A stretch of 64,000 bases of DNA, taken from the NCBI GenBank assembly GCA_902521615.1, contig CABYSJ010000001.1, forward strand, positions 1 through 64,000, given 5' to 3'. The notes below the pieces were generated by a model that was given only the letters and a program-made list of their open reading frames with translations, had not been told where the DNA came from and searched no databases. How positions within the stretch are numbered: the stretch's first letter is position 1; each line of letters begins with the position of its first letter. The translations under genes and the position numbers were made by a program. The DNA comes from an uncultured Pelagibacteraceae bacterium. GTDB lineage: Bacteria > Pseudomonadota > Alphaproteobacteria > Pelagibacterales > Pelagibacteraceae. Shown piece by piece: positions 16,514-25,278 of the stretch.

Positions 16514-17397
16514 TAATGATTTTTGATTAGATCATTTATATAATCTTTTATATCCAAACTTGCTTTGTAGTTTAAAATTTTACTAGCATTATTGTTTGTC
16601 ATGGTAGAGCCATATCTTTCACCTTGTCGTTTTGGTAGAAATTTTATTTTAGTTTTAAACATTTTTGCAATCTCTATAATTGAGTAACTTTTTTTTGTGC
16701 CCAACATATACTCATTTTGTTTACCTTTTTTCCATACTAAATAACAACCTTTTACAATGTCATCTATATGCGTAAAATCTCTTTTTTGTGTACCAGGTTT
16801 CACAACTGTTAGTGGTTTATTTTTTTTGTATTGATTTTCGAATATACCTATAACAGCTGACATTGGGGAATTCATAATTTGACCAGGACCATAAACGTTA
16901 TAAAAATATACTAATTCGTACTTAAGACCAAACCACTTATTGTAATTTTTAATCAACTCTATATTTTTTGTTTTTGACCATGCATATGGCGATAAATTTT
17001 CATCTTTTCCATCATTTCCAAGATTACTAGATGTTGCTGAATAGATTAATTTGATTTTATTATCTTTTGCAAATTCAATTACTTTTGAGGAATGATGAAT
17101 ATTATATTCAAAACATTTTTTATAAAATTTAAAACTTTGATAAATTCTTGAAAATTCTCCAAAATGATAAATAACTTTTATTTTTCTTTTATAATTTTTT
17201 AGTAAAATATCTATATCTCTATTTTCACCTTTAATGTATTTTACATTATTATTTTTTACATGATTTTTAGAAAAACCTGATGAATAATTATCAATACTTA
17301 TAATTCTTTCTTTTACATTTAAATTAATTAAATATTTTATTAAGCACGAACCAATAAATCCAGCACCACCTGTAACAATAATTATATTTTTACTCAT
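16513..17397 (-). CDS. NAD-dependent sugar epimerase/dehydratase (extended SDR)
   Basis: A 294-residue protein with the Rossmann motif TGGAGFIGSCLIKYL (about 9-23), an SDR active site SATSSNLG...YAWSKTKN (Ser and the YxxxK pair Tyr138/Lys142 by approximate count), and GTQKRDFTHIDDIVKGC, the family's RDF-x-HVDD motif. It modifies nucleotide-linked hexoses, like UDP-glucose 4-epimerase; which sugar is not evident. It sits between two glycosyltransferase genes and presumably supplies one of their donors. Confidence 0.87.
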   Translation of the reverse strand: MSKNIIIVTGGAGFIGSCLIKYLINLNVKERIISIDNYSSGFSKNHVKNNNVKYIKGENRDIDILLKNYKRKIKVIYHFGEFSRIYQSFKFYKKCFEYNIHHSSKVIEFAKDNKIKLIYSATSSNLGNDGKDENLSPYAWSKTKNIELIKNYNKWFGLKYELVYFYNVYGPGQIMNSPMSAVIGIFENQYKKNKPLTVVKPGTQKRDFTHIDDIVKGCYLVWKKGKQNEYMLGTKKSYSIIEIAKMFKTKIKFLPKRQGERYGSTMTNNNASKILNYKASLDIKDYINDLIKNH

Positions 17398-17413
17398 AAT
17401 CTAAAAAAACACT

Positions 17414-19471
17414 TTACGACCAATTAAATTTTTTATTTATATTAAATGTTTTAGAAACAATAAAGTCTGCAACTTGGGTAGAATTGTAATTATTATGATA
17501 ATTAATCTTACCCTTTTTAGCTATCTTGTTTCTCAATTTATTATCTTTTACAAGTTTATTTAATTTTTTATTTAAATCATTAAGTGAATTATAAAAAATT
17601 GCACCATCAGTAGAAAATAAATCATCCAATTTTGTTTTTTTGTCTATTAGTGTGGCAATACCATTACCCATAAGTTGAGCAATTCTATCACTACTATAAT
17701 ATTTTAATGGTTTACCTTGACTTAAATTTAATGCAATTTTAGAATTATATAGATTATTCTTAAAATCATCACCCCAAACTGGTTGAATATTATTCATGCC
17801 AAATATATTAAATTTCAATTTTGGATTTTTTTTAATTAAATTATTGATAAAATTTTCACGTTGATCAAATTTTCCTTTTTTTAATACACCTCTGTGAACA
17901 CCGTGTGACATTGCAAAAAATAAATCATATTCAGGGTCTTTGTTTTCATATACGTTCATGTCATCTAAAGATTCATCAACTGGATTTGGTATAAAAGATA
18001 TTTTATATTTTTTGTTAAATTTAAGTGATTTTGGGTCCGTTGTGCAAAAACTATAATCCATATAATCAATTTTGTCTAAAAAACGCTTTTTGTTGTTTTT
18101 CCATTTATCGTCCATTCGATCTAAAAACCATTGTACAATTTTAATTTGAGAAAATTCATTTTTAATTATTTTTAAGCTTTCTTTTTTCACTGAATCAGCG
18201 TGACCTAAAATAATTAGATCAGGTTTAAAATTTCTCACAGTTTCTAAAAATGTTTTATTTAATTTTTTAGACCCAGATAAATCTCGTAATGATCGATAAT
18301 TTCTCAATAAATCTCTATCACTAAGAGTTAAAACTTTATGATTAAGTTTAATTAAACCATTATTTAATCTTCTACCTGTATTATAAAATAATCTTCCATT
18401 ATATCTTTCGTTAAAATTAGTTATATGTAATATTTTTTTTTTGGAGTTATTAAATAAATTATTATCTATTAAAACTTTATCTCTAATATTATCAATTAAT
18501 TTAGATATTTTTTTTATGTCAAAATTATTTTTTTTATAAAATGTATTCTGAAGTTTTCTTAAATATTTATTATCATTTGTTAATTTAGTTAAAATTTTTG
18601 TAATGTTCTTTGCAGTATTATCTTTTAATACAATAGCAATATCTTTTGATTCAATAAGACCTCCCACATTTGTAATAATAGGACAGCACTTACGGCTAGA
18701 GGCTTCTATAGCTATTCTTCCTAGAGGTTCATTCCATTTTGAATTACCAATAGCTATTTCTGAATTTTCATAATATTTTAGGACCTCGGTATTACTCTTG
18801 TATCCTATTTCGTTAACAATACTTTTATCAGGAAATATTTTTTTTCTAGACTCGTTTCCTATCGCTATAAAATTCCAATCAGGACGAATTTTTTTAAATT
18901 TTTCTGCTGTTTCAACAAAAATATCGTACCCTTTATTTTCATTTAGTTTTCCAACAAATAATATCTGTTTTCTTTTTTGGTTTTGTTTTATCTTTAATTT
19001 TTTTTTAATACCATGATATACAATTTTGCTGTTATTTTTAATACTCTGAATACCTGAAAAAAATCTATTCTTGATCCAGTTACTAATGAACACAATTTCT
19101 GTGCATATATCTAAAAGATTCATTCTTTCCTCGATATTTATTGACCCTCTTAAATTTTGTGGATCGTTGTGATAAGTCAAAATAATTTTTGAATTAGGGA
19201 AATTTTTCCTCAAAATTTTTGCATACTCTGGTCTGTTATGAATTTCTATAATCGAGATATTATTGTTTTTAAATTTTTTACAAAAGTTATTAATATAAGT
19301 TTTGTTTCTAAATAATTTTGAGTTAGAAAAATTATCTGATGAAATTACTTGTATTCTTTTTTTATGAATAGAGTATTTAATCGAATCTTGTACGTATATA
19401 GAAACAGCACCTGCTTTAGTTGGATTTAAACTTTCTTTATAAGGAAGAATTATAAAAATATCTTTATTCAT
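17414..19471 (-). CDS. Two-domain glycosyltransferase (GT4 plus CgeB-like)
   Basis: A 685-residue protein with two GT-B modules. Residues 1-340 form a GT4-type enzyme: ILTYHNDPQ, KQILFVGKLNENKGYDIFVETAEKF-like donor domain, and EPLGRIAIEASS, the E-x7-E motif. From about 345 (KKILHITNFNERYNGRLFYNTGRRLNNGL) a second module resembles CgeB/GT_1_2 proteins, with ILGHADSV, IKIVQWFLDRMD and the C-terminal LNLSQGKPLKYYSSDRIAQLMGNGIATLI. It probably makes two linkages in one surface glycan. Very rich in Lys, Asn and Ile. Its 5' end overlaps the GIY-YIG gene by 8 bases. Confidence 0.85.
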   Translation of the reverse strand: MNKDIFIILPYKESLNPTKAGAVSIYVQDSIKYSIHKKRIQVISSDNFSNSKLFRNKTYINNFCKKFKNNNISIIEIHNRPEYAKILRKNFPNSKIILTYHNDPQNLRGSINIEERMNLLDICTEIVFISNWIKNRFFSGIQSIKNNSKIVYHGIKKKLKIKQNQKRKQILFVGKLNENKGYDIFVETAEKFKKIRPDWNFIAIGNESRKKIFPDKSIVNEIGYKSNTEVLKYYENSEIAIGNSKWNEPLGRIAIEASSRKCCPIITNVGGLIESKDIAIVLKDNTAKNITKILTKLTNDNKYLRKLQNTFYKKNNFDIKKISKLIDNIRDKVLIDNNLFNNSKKKILHITNFNERYNGRLFYNTGRRLNNGLIKLNHKVLTLSDRDLLRNYRSLRDLSGSKKLNKTFLETVRNFKPDLIILGHADSVKKESLKIIKNEFSQIKIVQWFLDRMDDKWKNNKKRFLDKIDYMDYSFCTTDPKSLKFNKKYKISFIPNPVDESLDDMNVYENKDPEYDLFFAMSHGVHRGVLKKGKFDQRENFINNLIKKNPKLKFNIFGMNNIQPVWGDDFKNNLYNSKIALNLSQGKPLKYYSSDRIAQLMGNGIATLIDKKTKLDDLFSTDGAIFYNSLNDLNKKLNKLVKDNKLRNKIAKKGKINYHNNYNSTQVADFIVSKTFNINKKFNWS

Positions 19472-19727
19472 TTGTAAATTTTTGTTTAATCATTTTTCTT
19501 AATTTATAATTTTTTTTTAAAATATATTCCTGCTTTAACGCAATCGATTTTGATTTATATCTTTTTTTATAAATTAATTTCCAGTAATTTCCTTTAGTAA
19601 ATTTTGCTCCTTTTCCAGAGTTGTGTAATTTTAAACGTTTTGAAATATTATTTGAATAACCAACGTATGAAAATAATTTTTTATTTCTTTTTGTAACAAT
19701 TAAATAAACGTAGTAGTATTTTGACAT
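19464..19727 (-). CDS. GIY-YIG domain protein (UPF0213-like)
   Basis: An 87-residue single-domain protein: YYVYLIV and SYVGYSNNISKRLKLHNSGKGAKFTKG give the GIY-YIG pair, the conserved Arg after the second motif and the UPF0213 signature, with KQEYILKK supplying the likely catalytic Glu. Members are small predicted nucleases of unsettled biological role, often found at variable loci. It starts 2 bases after the encoded CCA of tRNA-Glu, so its mRNA is probably released by tRNA 3' processing. Confidence 0.88.
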   Translation of the reverse strand: MSKYYYVYLIVTKRNKKLFSYVGYSNNISKRLKLHNSGKGAKFTKGNYWKLIYKKRYKSKSIALKQEYILKKNYKLRKMIKQKFTNE

Positions 19728-19729
19728 AA

Positions 19730-19804
19730 TGGCGGTCCCTAGGGGAATCGAACCCCTCTTTCGAGGATGAAAACCACGTGTCCTAACCGATAGACGAAGG
19801 GACC
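19730..19804 (-). tRNA. tRNA-Glu (anticodon UUC)
   Basis: A cloverleaf on the minus strand: acceptor GGTCCCT/AGGGACC, T-arm GAGGGGTTCGATTCCCCT-like, anticodon loop TTTTCAT with UUC, and an encoded CCA. The anticodon stem CGTGG/CCTCG has one U-U mismatch in its middle pair. It reads Glu codons GAA and GAG and also supplies Glu-tRNA for heme synthesis. It marks the right boundary of the accessory island. Confidence 0.95.
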
Positions 19805-19813
19805 AAAAAGGTG

Positions 19814-19842
19814 CTTTTATTGTAAAAACGCATTTTAATCAA
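19814..19842 (-). promoter_or_regulatory. Possible tRNA-Glu promoter
   Basis: TTGATT and TAAAAG spaced by 17 bases on the minus strand, placing initiation within a few bases of the mature tRNA 5' end. The spacing and -35 half resemble those in front of the other tRNAs in this window. Confidence 0.4.
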
Positions 19843-19880
19843 GGTTTTTTAAGACTCCAAATTTGATTTAAATCTTATTT

Positions 19881-20840
19881 TTAATCAAATTTATTTCTAT
19901 ATATTTTTTTCTTTAATTTTAATATTTTTTTTGTGTTAGTTGATTTATGGGTAACCAGTGTTTCAGATACAAATTTATCCCCTTCCATTTTAATTCCAGA
20001 TATCAGATCTCCGTTAGTTATACCCGTAGCGCAAAAAATAGTATCTCCTGACACAATTTCATTTAATTCATATTTTTTTGTTAAATTGTCAATTCCCATT
20101 TTTTTAGCTCTTAATTTATCTTCTTCTGTTTTAAATAAAAATCTACCTTGAAAACTGCAATTAAATGCATCCAGAGCTGTTGCGGCTAAAACTCCTTCTG
20201 GTCCCCCACCAATACCCAAAAATAAATCTACATTATGTTTTTGATCAGTAACTAATAATGCACCAGAAACATCACCGTCACTTATAAATTTAATTTTCAC
20301 TTTTAATTTTTTTAATTCATCAATAATTTTTTTATGTCTTGGTCTATCTAAAATACATGCTGTCAGATTTTCAGGATTTTTATTTAAGTAATCACTAAGA
20401 TTGTTTATATTTTTTTTAACTGAGAAATCTAAATCAACAACACCATTTTCTGATACTTTTGAAGAAATTTTTTCCATATATGTTTCTGGAGCATGCAAAA
20501 GATTATTTTTTTCACTTACAGCAATAACTGATAAAGCACCAGGTAAATTATTTGCTACAAAATTTGTTCCCTCTAATGGGTCTACAGCTATATCAAATTC
20601 AGGATCATTGTTATTTCCAACTATTTCACCTATGAACAACATTGGAGCTTCGTCTAATTCACCTTCACCAATAACTATTTTTCCTTTAAAATTGATTTTA
20701 TTTAGTTCTGATCTCATCGCATCAACTGCAGCTTTATCAGCACTAATTTTATCTTTTTTACCAACTAGATATGAAGAAGCTAAAGCTGCGCGCGAAGTTA
20801 CATTAACAAATTGATCAATGAATTCCTTATCAATTGCCAT
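19881..20840 (-). CDS. glpX: Fructose-1,6-bisphosphatase class II
   Basis: A 319-residue GlpX-type phosphatase that removes the C1 phosphate of fructose 1,6-bisphosphate in gluconeogenesis. Motifs are clear: GEGELDEAPMLFIGE (about 57-71, metal ligands), DPLEGTNF (about 86-93), DRPRHKKII (about 148-156), GDVSGAL and GGGPEGVLAATAL (about 207-219). The length is standard. Its start overlaps the stop of the SbmA-like gene by one base. Confidence 0.95.
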   Translation of the reverse strand: MAIDKEFIDQFVNVTSRAALASSYLVGKKDKISADKAAVDAMRSELNKINFKGKIVIGEGELDEAPMLFIGEIVGNNNDPEFDIAVDPLEGTNFVANNLPGALSVIAVSEKNNLLHAPETYMEKISSKVSENGVVDLDFSVKKNINNLSDYLNKNPENLTACILDRPRHKKIIDELKKLKVKIKFISDGDVSGALLVTDQKHNVDLFLGIGGGPEGVLAATALDAFNCSFQGRFLFKTEEDKLRAKKMGIDNLTKKYELNEIVSGDTIFCATGITNGDLISGIKMEGDKFVSETLVTHKSTNTKKILKLKKKIYRNKFD

Positions 20841-21832
20841 TAAACTTTCTCATCAATTAAGTCTTCTTGATTTATTTTAGACTCAAACTCTCTAAGACGT
20901 TTATACACACTTGCAAGTTCTATAATTGTTGGCCAAGCTTTCAATATGTATTGCATTGAACCTTCGACTCTTCCAAAAGCTCTTATTATTTGCTGCATTA
21001 CTCCAAGAGTTACAGCGCCAGCCACAATAGCAGGTGCTAAAAAAACATATGCTGATAGAACGTTAGCCTGCAAATAAGCTATTCTTCCAATATTAAAATA
21101 CAAATATCTAATATAGCTTAAAAAATGAATACTTCTCACACCATCAAATAATTCTTCAATAGTTTTAGGTCTTATTGTTCCATCGTCTTCTGCAATTACA
21201 AGTATTTTTCTATAAGCCGCTTCCTTCTTTTGTAGATCATACTCAACACCAACTAATCTTAAAATTAAACCAAGTAGAATTAAAAAAATTGTACCTCCAA
21301 CTGACCAAATTAAAGCACCTACAATTAACCCATAATCCCAATCACCAAAAAAGAATATTGGTATACCAACGCTTAATCCAAATAGGATAGGCATAAATTC
21401 AATAAGTATCATTAAAGCTTCAATTAAGCTCGTACCCAAAGACTCCATAATTCTAGAAAATTTAATAGTATCTTCCTGAACTCTTTGTGCTGCACCTTCA
21501 ATTTTTCGAGCTTTATCATAAACACTATGATACCACTCTACCATAGCTGTTCTCCATCTAAATAAATAATGTGAAGTAAAAAAACTTACTATTACAGCTA
21601 CACCAACATACATAGCAGCCAAAGTTATAAAAGATATTAAACTTGCCCAGTATTCATCTATAGTTATTGAGTTTGGAGCTCCAAGGGCTTTTTGTATCAT
21701 ATCATAAAATTCACCAAACCATTCATTGATTTTTACATCTATTTTGACTTGAATCCAAAGTGATGAAAGAATGATAGCTGAACCAATCCATGACCAAAAA
21801 AACCAATTTTTTTGTGTGAAAAATCTAAACAT
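20840..21832 (-). CDS. SbmA/BacA-like inner-membrane transporter
   Basis: A 330-residue membrane protein of the SbmA/BacA family (ABC exporter-like membrane domain without an ATPase). Family features are NEWFGEFYDMIQKAL near the N-terminus, YLFRWRTAMVEWYHSVYDKARKIEGAAQRVQEDTIKFSRIMESLG (about 90-134) and RIAYLQANVLSAYVFLAPAIV (about 250-270). SbmA and BacA import peptides and peptide antibiotics using the proton gradient; BacA also affects long-chain lipid A modification. This version is shorter than E. coli SbmA (about 400 residues). Its substrate is unknown. Confidence 0.88.
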   Translation of the reverse strand: MFRFFTQKNWFFWSWIGSAIILSSLWIQVKIDVKINEWFGEFYDMIQKALGAPNSITIDEYWASLISFITLAAMYVGVAVIVSFFTSHYLFRWRTAMVEWYHSVYDKARKIEGAAQRVQEDTIKFSRIMESLGTSLIEALMILIEFMPILFGLSVGIPIFFFGDWDYGLIVGALIWSVGGTIFLILLGLILRLVGVEYDLQKKEAAYRKILVIAEDDGTIRPKTIEELFDGVRSIHFLSYIRYLYFNIGRIAYLQANVLSAYVFLAPAIVAGAVTLGVMQQIIRAFGRVEGSMQYILKAWPTIIELASVYKRLREFESKINQEDLIDEKV

Positions 21833-21835
21833 GCG

Positions 21836-22117
21836 TTATTTCAAAAAATTATCTGCGTAAGATTTTTTAACAGTTTTTCTTTTTCTAGGTTCAATTAATT
21901 CAAAATCAATTTTCTTTTTTTTTGCGTAATTGATTGCTAATTCTTTAGATGAAAATTCTAACTTTAATTCTGTATATGTGTCAGATGAACTTTCCCAACC
22001 CATCAAAGGATTTTTTGTTGGATCTTTTGTTTTAAATTCTAAAATCCACTTATTATTTTTTGCTAATCCTGATTGCATTGGATTTTTATTCGGTATGTAA
22101 ATAATAGCTTTTTTCAT
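21836..22117 (-). CDS. NADH dehydrogenase accessory subunit, NDUFS4-like (ETC complex I conserved region)
   Basis: A 93-residue protein homologous to the 18-kDa NDUFS4 subunit of mitochondrial complex I: WILEFKTKDPTKNPLMGWESSSDTYTELKLEFSSKELAINYAKKKKIDFELIEP matches the family's W-x-L-x-F, P-LMGW-x-SS-D and F-x-x-x-x-AI-x-YA-x-x-x-G-x-x-Y elements. It stabilises the peripheral arm of complex I. Such subunits are characteristic of alphaproteobacteria. The ATG lies 6 bases after the CCA of tRNA-Pro, so the mRNA is probably cut from a tRNA-mRNA precursor. Confidence 0.9.
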   Translation of the reverse strand: MKKAIIYIPNKNPMQSGLAKNNKWILEFKTKDPTKNPLMGWESSSDTYTELKLEFSSKELAINYAKKKKIDFELIEPRKRKTVKKSYADNFLK

Positions 22118-22123
22118 AAATGA

Positions 22124-22200
<77 letters not shown>

Positions 22201-22209
22201 ATCCGAGTA

Positions 22210-22237
22210 CTAATACAGCAGTTATTGATAATTTCAA
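22210..22237 (-). promoter_or_regulatory. Probable tRNA-Pro promoter
   Basis: TTGAAA and TATTAG spaced by 16 bases; the predicted start near 22203 lies about 3 bases upstream of the mature tRNA. This should also drive the NDUFS4-like gene, which has no other space for a promoter. Confidence 0.5.
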
Positions 22238-22294
22238 TGTATAAAGAAGCCAAAATTAAAAGAAATTTAATAAAAATCTGGTATATAACGAGGC

Positions 22295-22786
22295 ATGATA
22301 ATTACTTGTCCTTGCGAAAAGAAACAATTCAAAATTGACAGTTCATTAATACCTCAAGAAGGGCGAGAACTACAATGTGGATCATGTGAAAAAGTTTGGT
22401 TTTACAAACCAAAAAATGTAAGCGAAGCACCATTAACTTTAAATGAAAATATATCTGAAAACAAAATAGAACCAGTTATTGAAACAAATGATAAAAATCT
22501 AGAATTTAACAAAAACTTACAGAAAGAAAAATTAATAGAACCTGTAATAAAAAATAAAAAAGCAAATGTAATTCCAAACAATGTTAAAAAATTGGAAAAT
22601 GAAAATAAAGGGTTTAAATTTTTTTCTTATTTGATTGTATTTATTATATCAATTGTAGCACTAATTATTTTACTAGATACGCTAAAAACCCCGCTAATTA
22701 ATGTGTTTCCTGGATTAGAAATTTTTTTATTTAACTTTTTTGAAACATTGCAAGATATAAAACTATTTATTATAGACCTAACTTAA
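22295..22786 (+). CDS. Zinc-ribbon membrane protein (MJ0042-type)
   Basis: A 163-residue protein. The N-terminus MIITCPCEKKQFKIDSSLI and ELQCGSCEKVWFY form an MJ0042-type zinc ribbon (Cys5, Cys7 and the CGSC pair near 37-40), although the first knuckle is CPC instead of the usual CPxC. A Lys/Glu/Asn-rich linker follows, then one transmembrane helix (about 110-130, FFSYLIVFIISIVALIILL) and a short C-terminal part. Alphaproteobacterial relatives are known by structure only, with no settled function. It lies 6 bases before nhaA. Confidence 0.75.
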   Translation: MIITCPCEKKQFKIDSSLIPQEGRELQCGSCEKVWFYKPKNVSEAPLTLNENISENKIEPVIETNDKNLEFNKNLQKEKLIEPVIKNKKANVIPNNVKKLENENKGFKFFSYLIVFIISIVALIILLDTLKTPLINVFPGLEIFLFNFFETLQDIKLFIIDLT

Positions 22787-22792
22787 TTTTAT

Positions 22793-23974
22793 ATGATTAA
22801 TTATATATCTAAGCCTTTTAGATGGTTTTTTAAATTAGAAGCCGCAAGTGGATTGGTACTATTGTTTGCTGCAATAATTGCATTATTTATAAGCAATTCT
22901 GGACTAGCAGATTTATATTTTGCTACTTTAAATAATTATTTATTCATAGGAATTAATAATTTTGGATTAAAATTATCGGTATTGCATTGGATCAATGATG
23001 CATTGATGGCAATTTTCTTTTTCTTTGTTACTTTAGAAATTAAAAGAGAATTTTTACAAGGTGAACTTTCTAATATTAAACAAGCTTTATTGCCCATAAT
23101 TGCTGCTGTAGGAGGTATGTTAGTTCCTGCATTATTTTATGTTTTCATAAATTATGGTGATAGTGAAACATTAAATGGGTGGGCAATTCCATCAGCTACC
23201 GATATAGCTTTTTCTTTAGGTGTTTTATCTTTATTAGGTAAAAGAGTTCCTTTGTCTTTAAAAGTATTCTTAACTGCATTAGCTATAATTGACGATTTAG
23301 GAGCCATAGTAATTATTGCCCTATTCTACTCTGGAGATTTAAGTATTAAGTACTTAACTCTAATGTTGTTGGCTTTTATTGTTTTGTTATTGATTAACAA
23401 ATTTAATATTAAAAAATTTCTACCTTATTTAGTTGTCGGTCTCTTTCTTTGGGACTTCACTCATAACTCAGGGATCCATGCTACTATAGCAGGAGTTTTG
23501 TTAGCAATGACAATTCCTCATAGGAAAAAAGAAAAAGATTTTTCTTTATTAATTAAAATTGAACATGCAATTAGTCCATATGTTGCTTTTGGAATAATGC
23601 CTTTATTTGCATTTGCAAATGCTGGTGTATCTCTAGAAGGTTTATCGTTTGCTTCATTACTAGATAAGGTGCCACTAGGAATCGTATTAGGATTATTCCT
23701 TGGTAAACAATTAGGTGTTTTTGTCTTCTCATATGTCTCAATAAAATTGAAGGTGGCTCAAATGCCAAATGATACAAGTTGGTATAATTTTTATGGTGTA
23801 GGAGTACTTACTGGGATTGGATTCACCATGAGTTTATTTGTTGGAAATTTAGCTTTTGTTGAAAACATGCAATATATGGATGGTGTAAAAATAGGTGTAT
23901 TAACTGGGTCATTGTTATCCACTTTATTTGGTTATTTTTTGATATTACTCACTCCCAATAAACCGAGTAAATGA
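22793..23974 (+). CDS. nhaA: Na+/H+ antiporter NhaA
   Basis: A 393-residue antiporter that expels Na+ in exchange for H+, regulating cytoplasmic pH and salt, which is relevant for a marine cell. Family signatures: WINDALMAIFFFFVTLEIKREFLQGEL (about 63-89), PSATDIAFSLGVLSLLGKRVP (about 128-148) with the ion-binding Asp of ATDIAF, ALAIIDDLGAIVIIALFY (about 161-178) with the second key Asp pair, and GIGFTMSLFVG near the C-terminus. The length is normal. It overlaps the glutathione peroxidase gene by 4 bases. Confidence 0.96.
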   Translation: MINYISKPFRWFFKLEAASGLVLLFAAIIALFISNSGLADLYFATLNNYLFIGINNFGLKLSVLHWINDALMAIFFFFVTLEIKREFLQGELSNIKQALLPIIAAVGGMLVPALFYVFINYGDSETLNGWAIPSATDIAFSLGVLSLLGKRVPLSLKVFLTALAIIDDLGAIVIIALFYSGDLSIKYLTLMLLAFIVLLLINKFNIKKFLPYLVVGLFLWDFTHNSGIHATIAGVLLAMTIPHRKKEKDFSLLIKIEHAISPYVAFGIMPLFAFANAGVSLEGLSFASLLDKVPLGIVLGLFLGKQLGVFVFSYVSIKLKVAQMPNDTSWYNFYGVGVLTGIGFTMSLFVGNLAFVENMQYMDGVKIGVLTGSLLSTLFGYFLILLTPNKPSK

Positions 23975-24513
23975 GAAAAGTAATATTTCTGTTATCTATA
24001 ATTATGTTTTTTTTTAAAACTTCAGCTAGTGCAAACTATGAAAAAAAAATTTATGACTTCAGTATAGAGAGTATAACTGGTGAGACAATTAATTTTAAAG
24101 ATTACAAAAATAAAGTTATTTTAGTTGTGAATACAGCAAGTTACTGTGGATTTACAAAACAATATGATGAATTACAGGAATTGTGGGATTTATATAAAGA
24201 GAAAGGTTTGATTGTTATTGGTGTTCCATCTAATTCATTTAATCAAGAAAAAAATAATAATGCTGATATTAAAGAATTTTGTAAAGTAAATTTTAATATT
24301 AACTTTCCTATGACGACATTAACTGAGGTTAAAGGCAAAAATTCACATGAAATTTTTAAATGGGCAAAAGAAAATCATGGAAAATCAGCTGTCCCTAAAT
24401 GGAATTTTCATAAAATTCTAATTAATAAAGAAGGCAAAATAGAAGATACTTTTGCATCAATGACAAAACCAATGTCAAAAAAAATAATTAAAGCTATAGA
24501 AAATATCTTATAA
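23971..24513 (+). CDS. Glutathione peroxidase-like thiol peroxidase, exported
   Basis: A 180-residue protein with an N-terminal hydrophobic signal peptide (about 1-21, ending SASA), suggesting a periplasmic location. The peroxidatic residue is Cys59 in NTASYCGFT, Gln is kept in SFNQEKNN, and Trp/Asn in PKWNFHK, completing the catalytic tetrad. The usual second motif PCNQFG is altered to PSNSFN. Cys rather than selenocysteine and the Cys in EFCKVNF suggest a thioredoxin-dependent peroxidase reducing hydroperoxides. Its end overlaps the convergent MBL gene by 6 bases. Confidence 0.9.
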   Translation: MRKVIFLLSIIMFFFKTSASANYEKKIYDFSIESITGETINFKDYKNKVILVVNTASYCGFTKQYDELQELWDLYKEKGLIVIGVPSNSFNQEKNNNADIKEFCKVNFNINFPMTTLTEVKGKNSHEIFKWAKENHGKSAVPKWNFHKILINKEGKIEDTFASMTKPMSKKIIKAIENIL

Positions 24514-25278
24514 GTTTATAGTTAATCCATCATGTGCTGGAATAATATTTTTAGGAAGCATTTTTTTGAGCACCTTATAATCTAATACTGGTGACAAGTT
24601 TGTGAGAATAGCTTTTTTAGGTTTAAATTTTTTAATTATAGCTAGTGAAGACTCTAAATTAAAGTGGGATGGATGAAAATTGTACCACAAGCAATCAATG
24701 ACAAAATATTTTAGATTTTTAAAATACTTATGATCTTTGTTATAAATTTTGCTTACATCACTTATATACGCTAATTTTTTATCAATTATAAAGCAATTTG
24801 ATTTTACTTTACCATGTTCAACCATAATTGATTGAATACCAATCTTTTTATTATTATTTTTTGTAAATATTTTTTTTGGCAGATTATTAAGTTTTAGTGT
24901 TGCAGGATATTCTTTTGAATAACTTTTAAAAATATAAGAAAATGTAGAATTAAGGTATTTAGAAGTATATTTATCAGCGTAAACATTAAGCTGTTTTCTG
25001 CTGTTTATATAAAAAGATCTCAGATCATTTATTCCATGAGTTTGATCGCCATGCATATGAGAATATAACACTTTATTAATTTTTTTTATTTTATGTCTTA
25101 AAAGTTGTTGACGTAGATCAGGTGATGTATCTATGAGGATATTTTCATCTGTGGTTTTAATTAAAGCTGAACATCTTGTTCTATAATTTTTTTTATTTTC
25201 AGGATCGCAGTTTCCAAAAAAACCGTCTGGTCTTGGTACACCCATTGAACTACCACAGCCTAAAATAATAAATTTCAT
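24508..25278 (-). CDS. MBL-fold metallo-hydrolase (PhnP-like)
   Basis: A 256-residue metallo-beta-lactamase-fold protein with LGCGSSMGVPRPDGFFGNCDPENKKNYRTRCSALI at the start, IDTSPDLRQQLL (about 49-60), the metal motif SHMHGDQTHGINDLR (about 73-87) and a late AHDG. The GTGSS-x-GVP / NxRxR-SAL pattern is typical of PhnP-like cyclic-phosphodiesterase relatives. Alphaproteobacteria commonly carry it after tatD, as here, with unknown physiological substrate. It overlaps tatD by one base. Confidence 0.85.
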   Translation of the reverse strand: MKFIILGCGSSMGVPRPDGFFGNCDPENKKNYRTRCSALIKTTDENILIDTSPDLRQQLLRHKIKKINKVLYSHMHGDQTHGINDLRSFYINSRKQLNVYADKYTSKYLNSTFSYIFKSYSKEYPATLKLNNLPKKIFTKNNNKKIGIQSIMVEHGKVKSNCFIIDKKLAYISDVSKIYNKDHKYFKNLKYFVIDCLWYNFHPSHFNLESSLAIIKKFKPKKAILTNLSPVLDYKVLKKMLPKNIIPAHDGLTINL

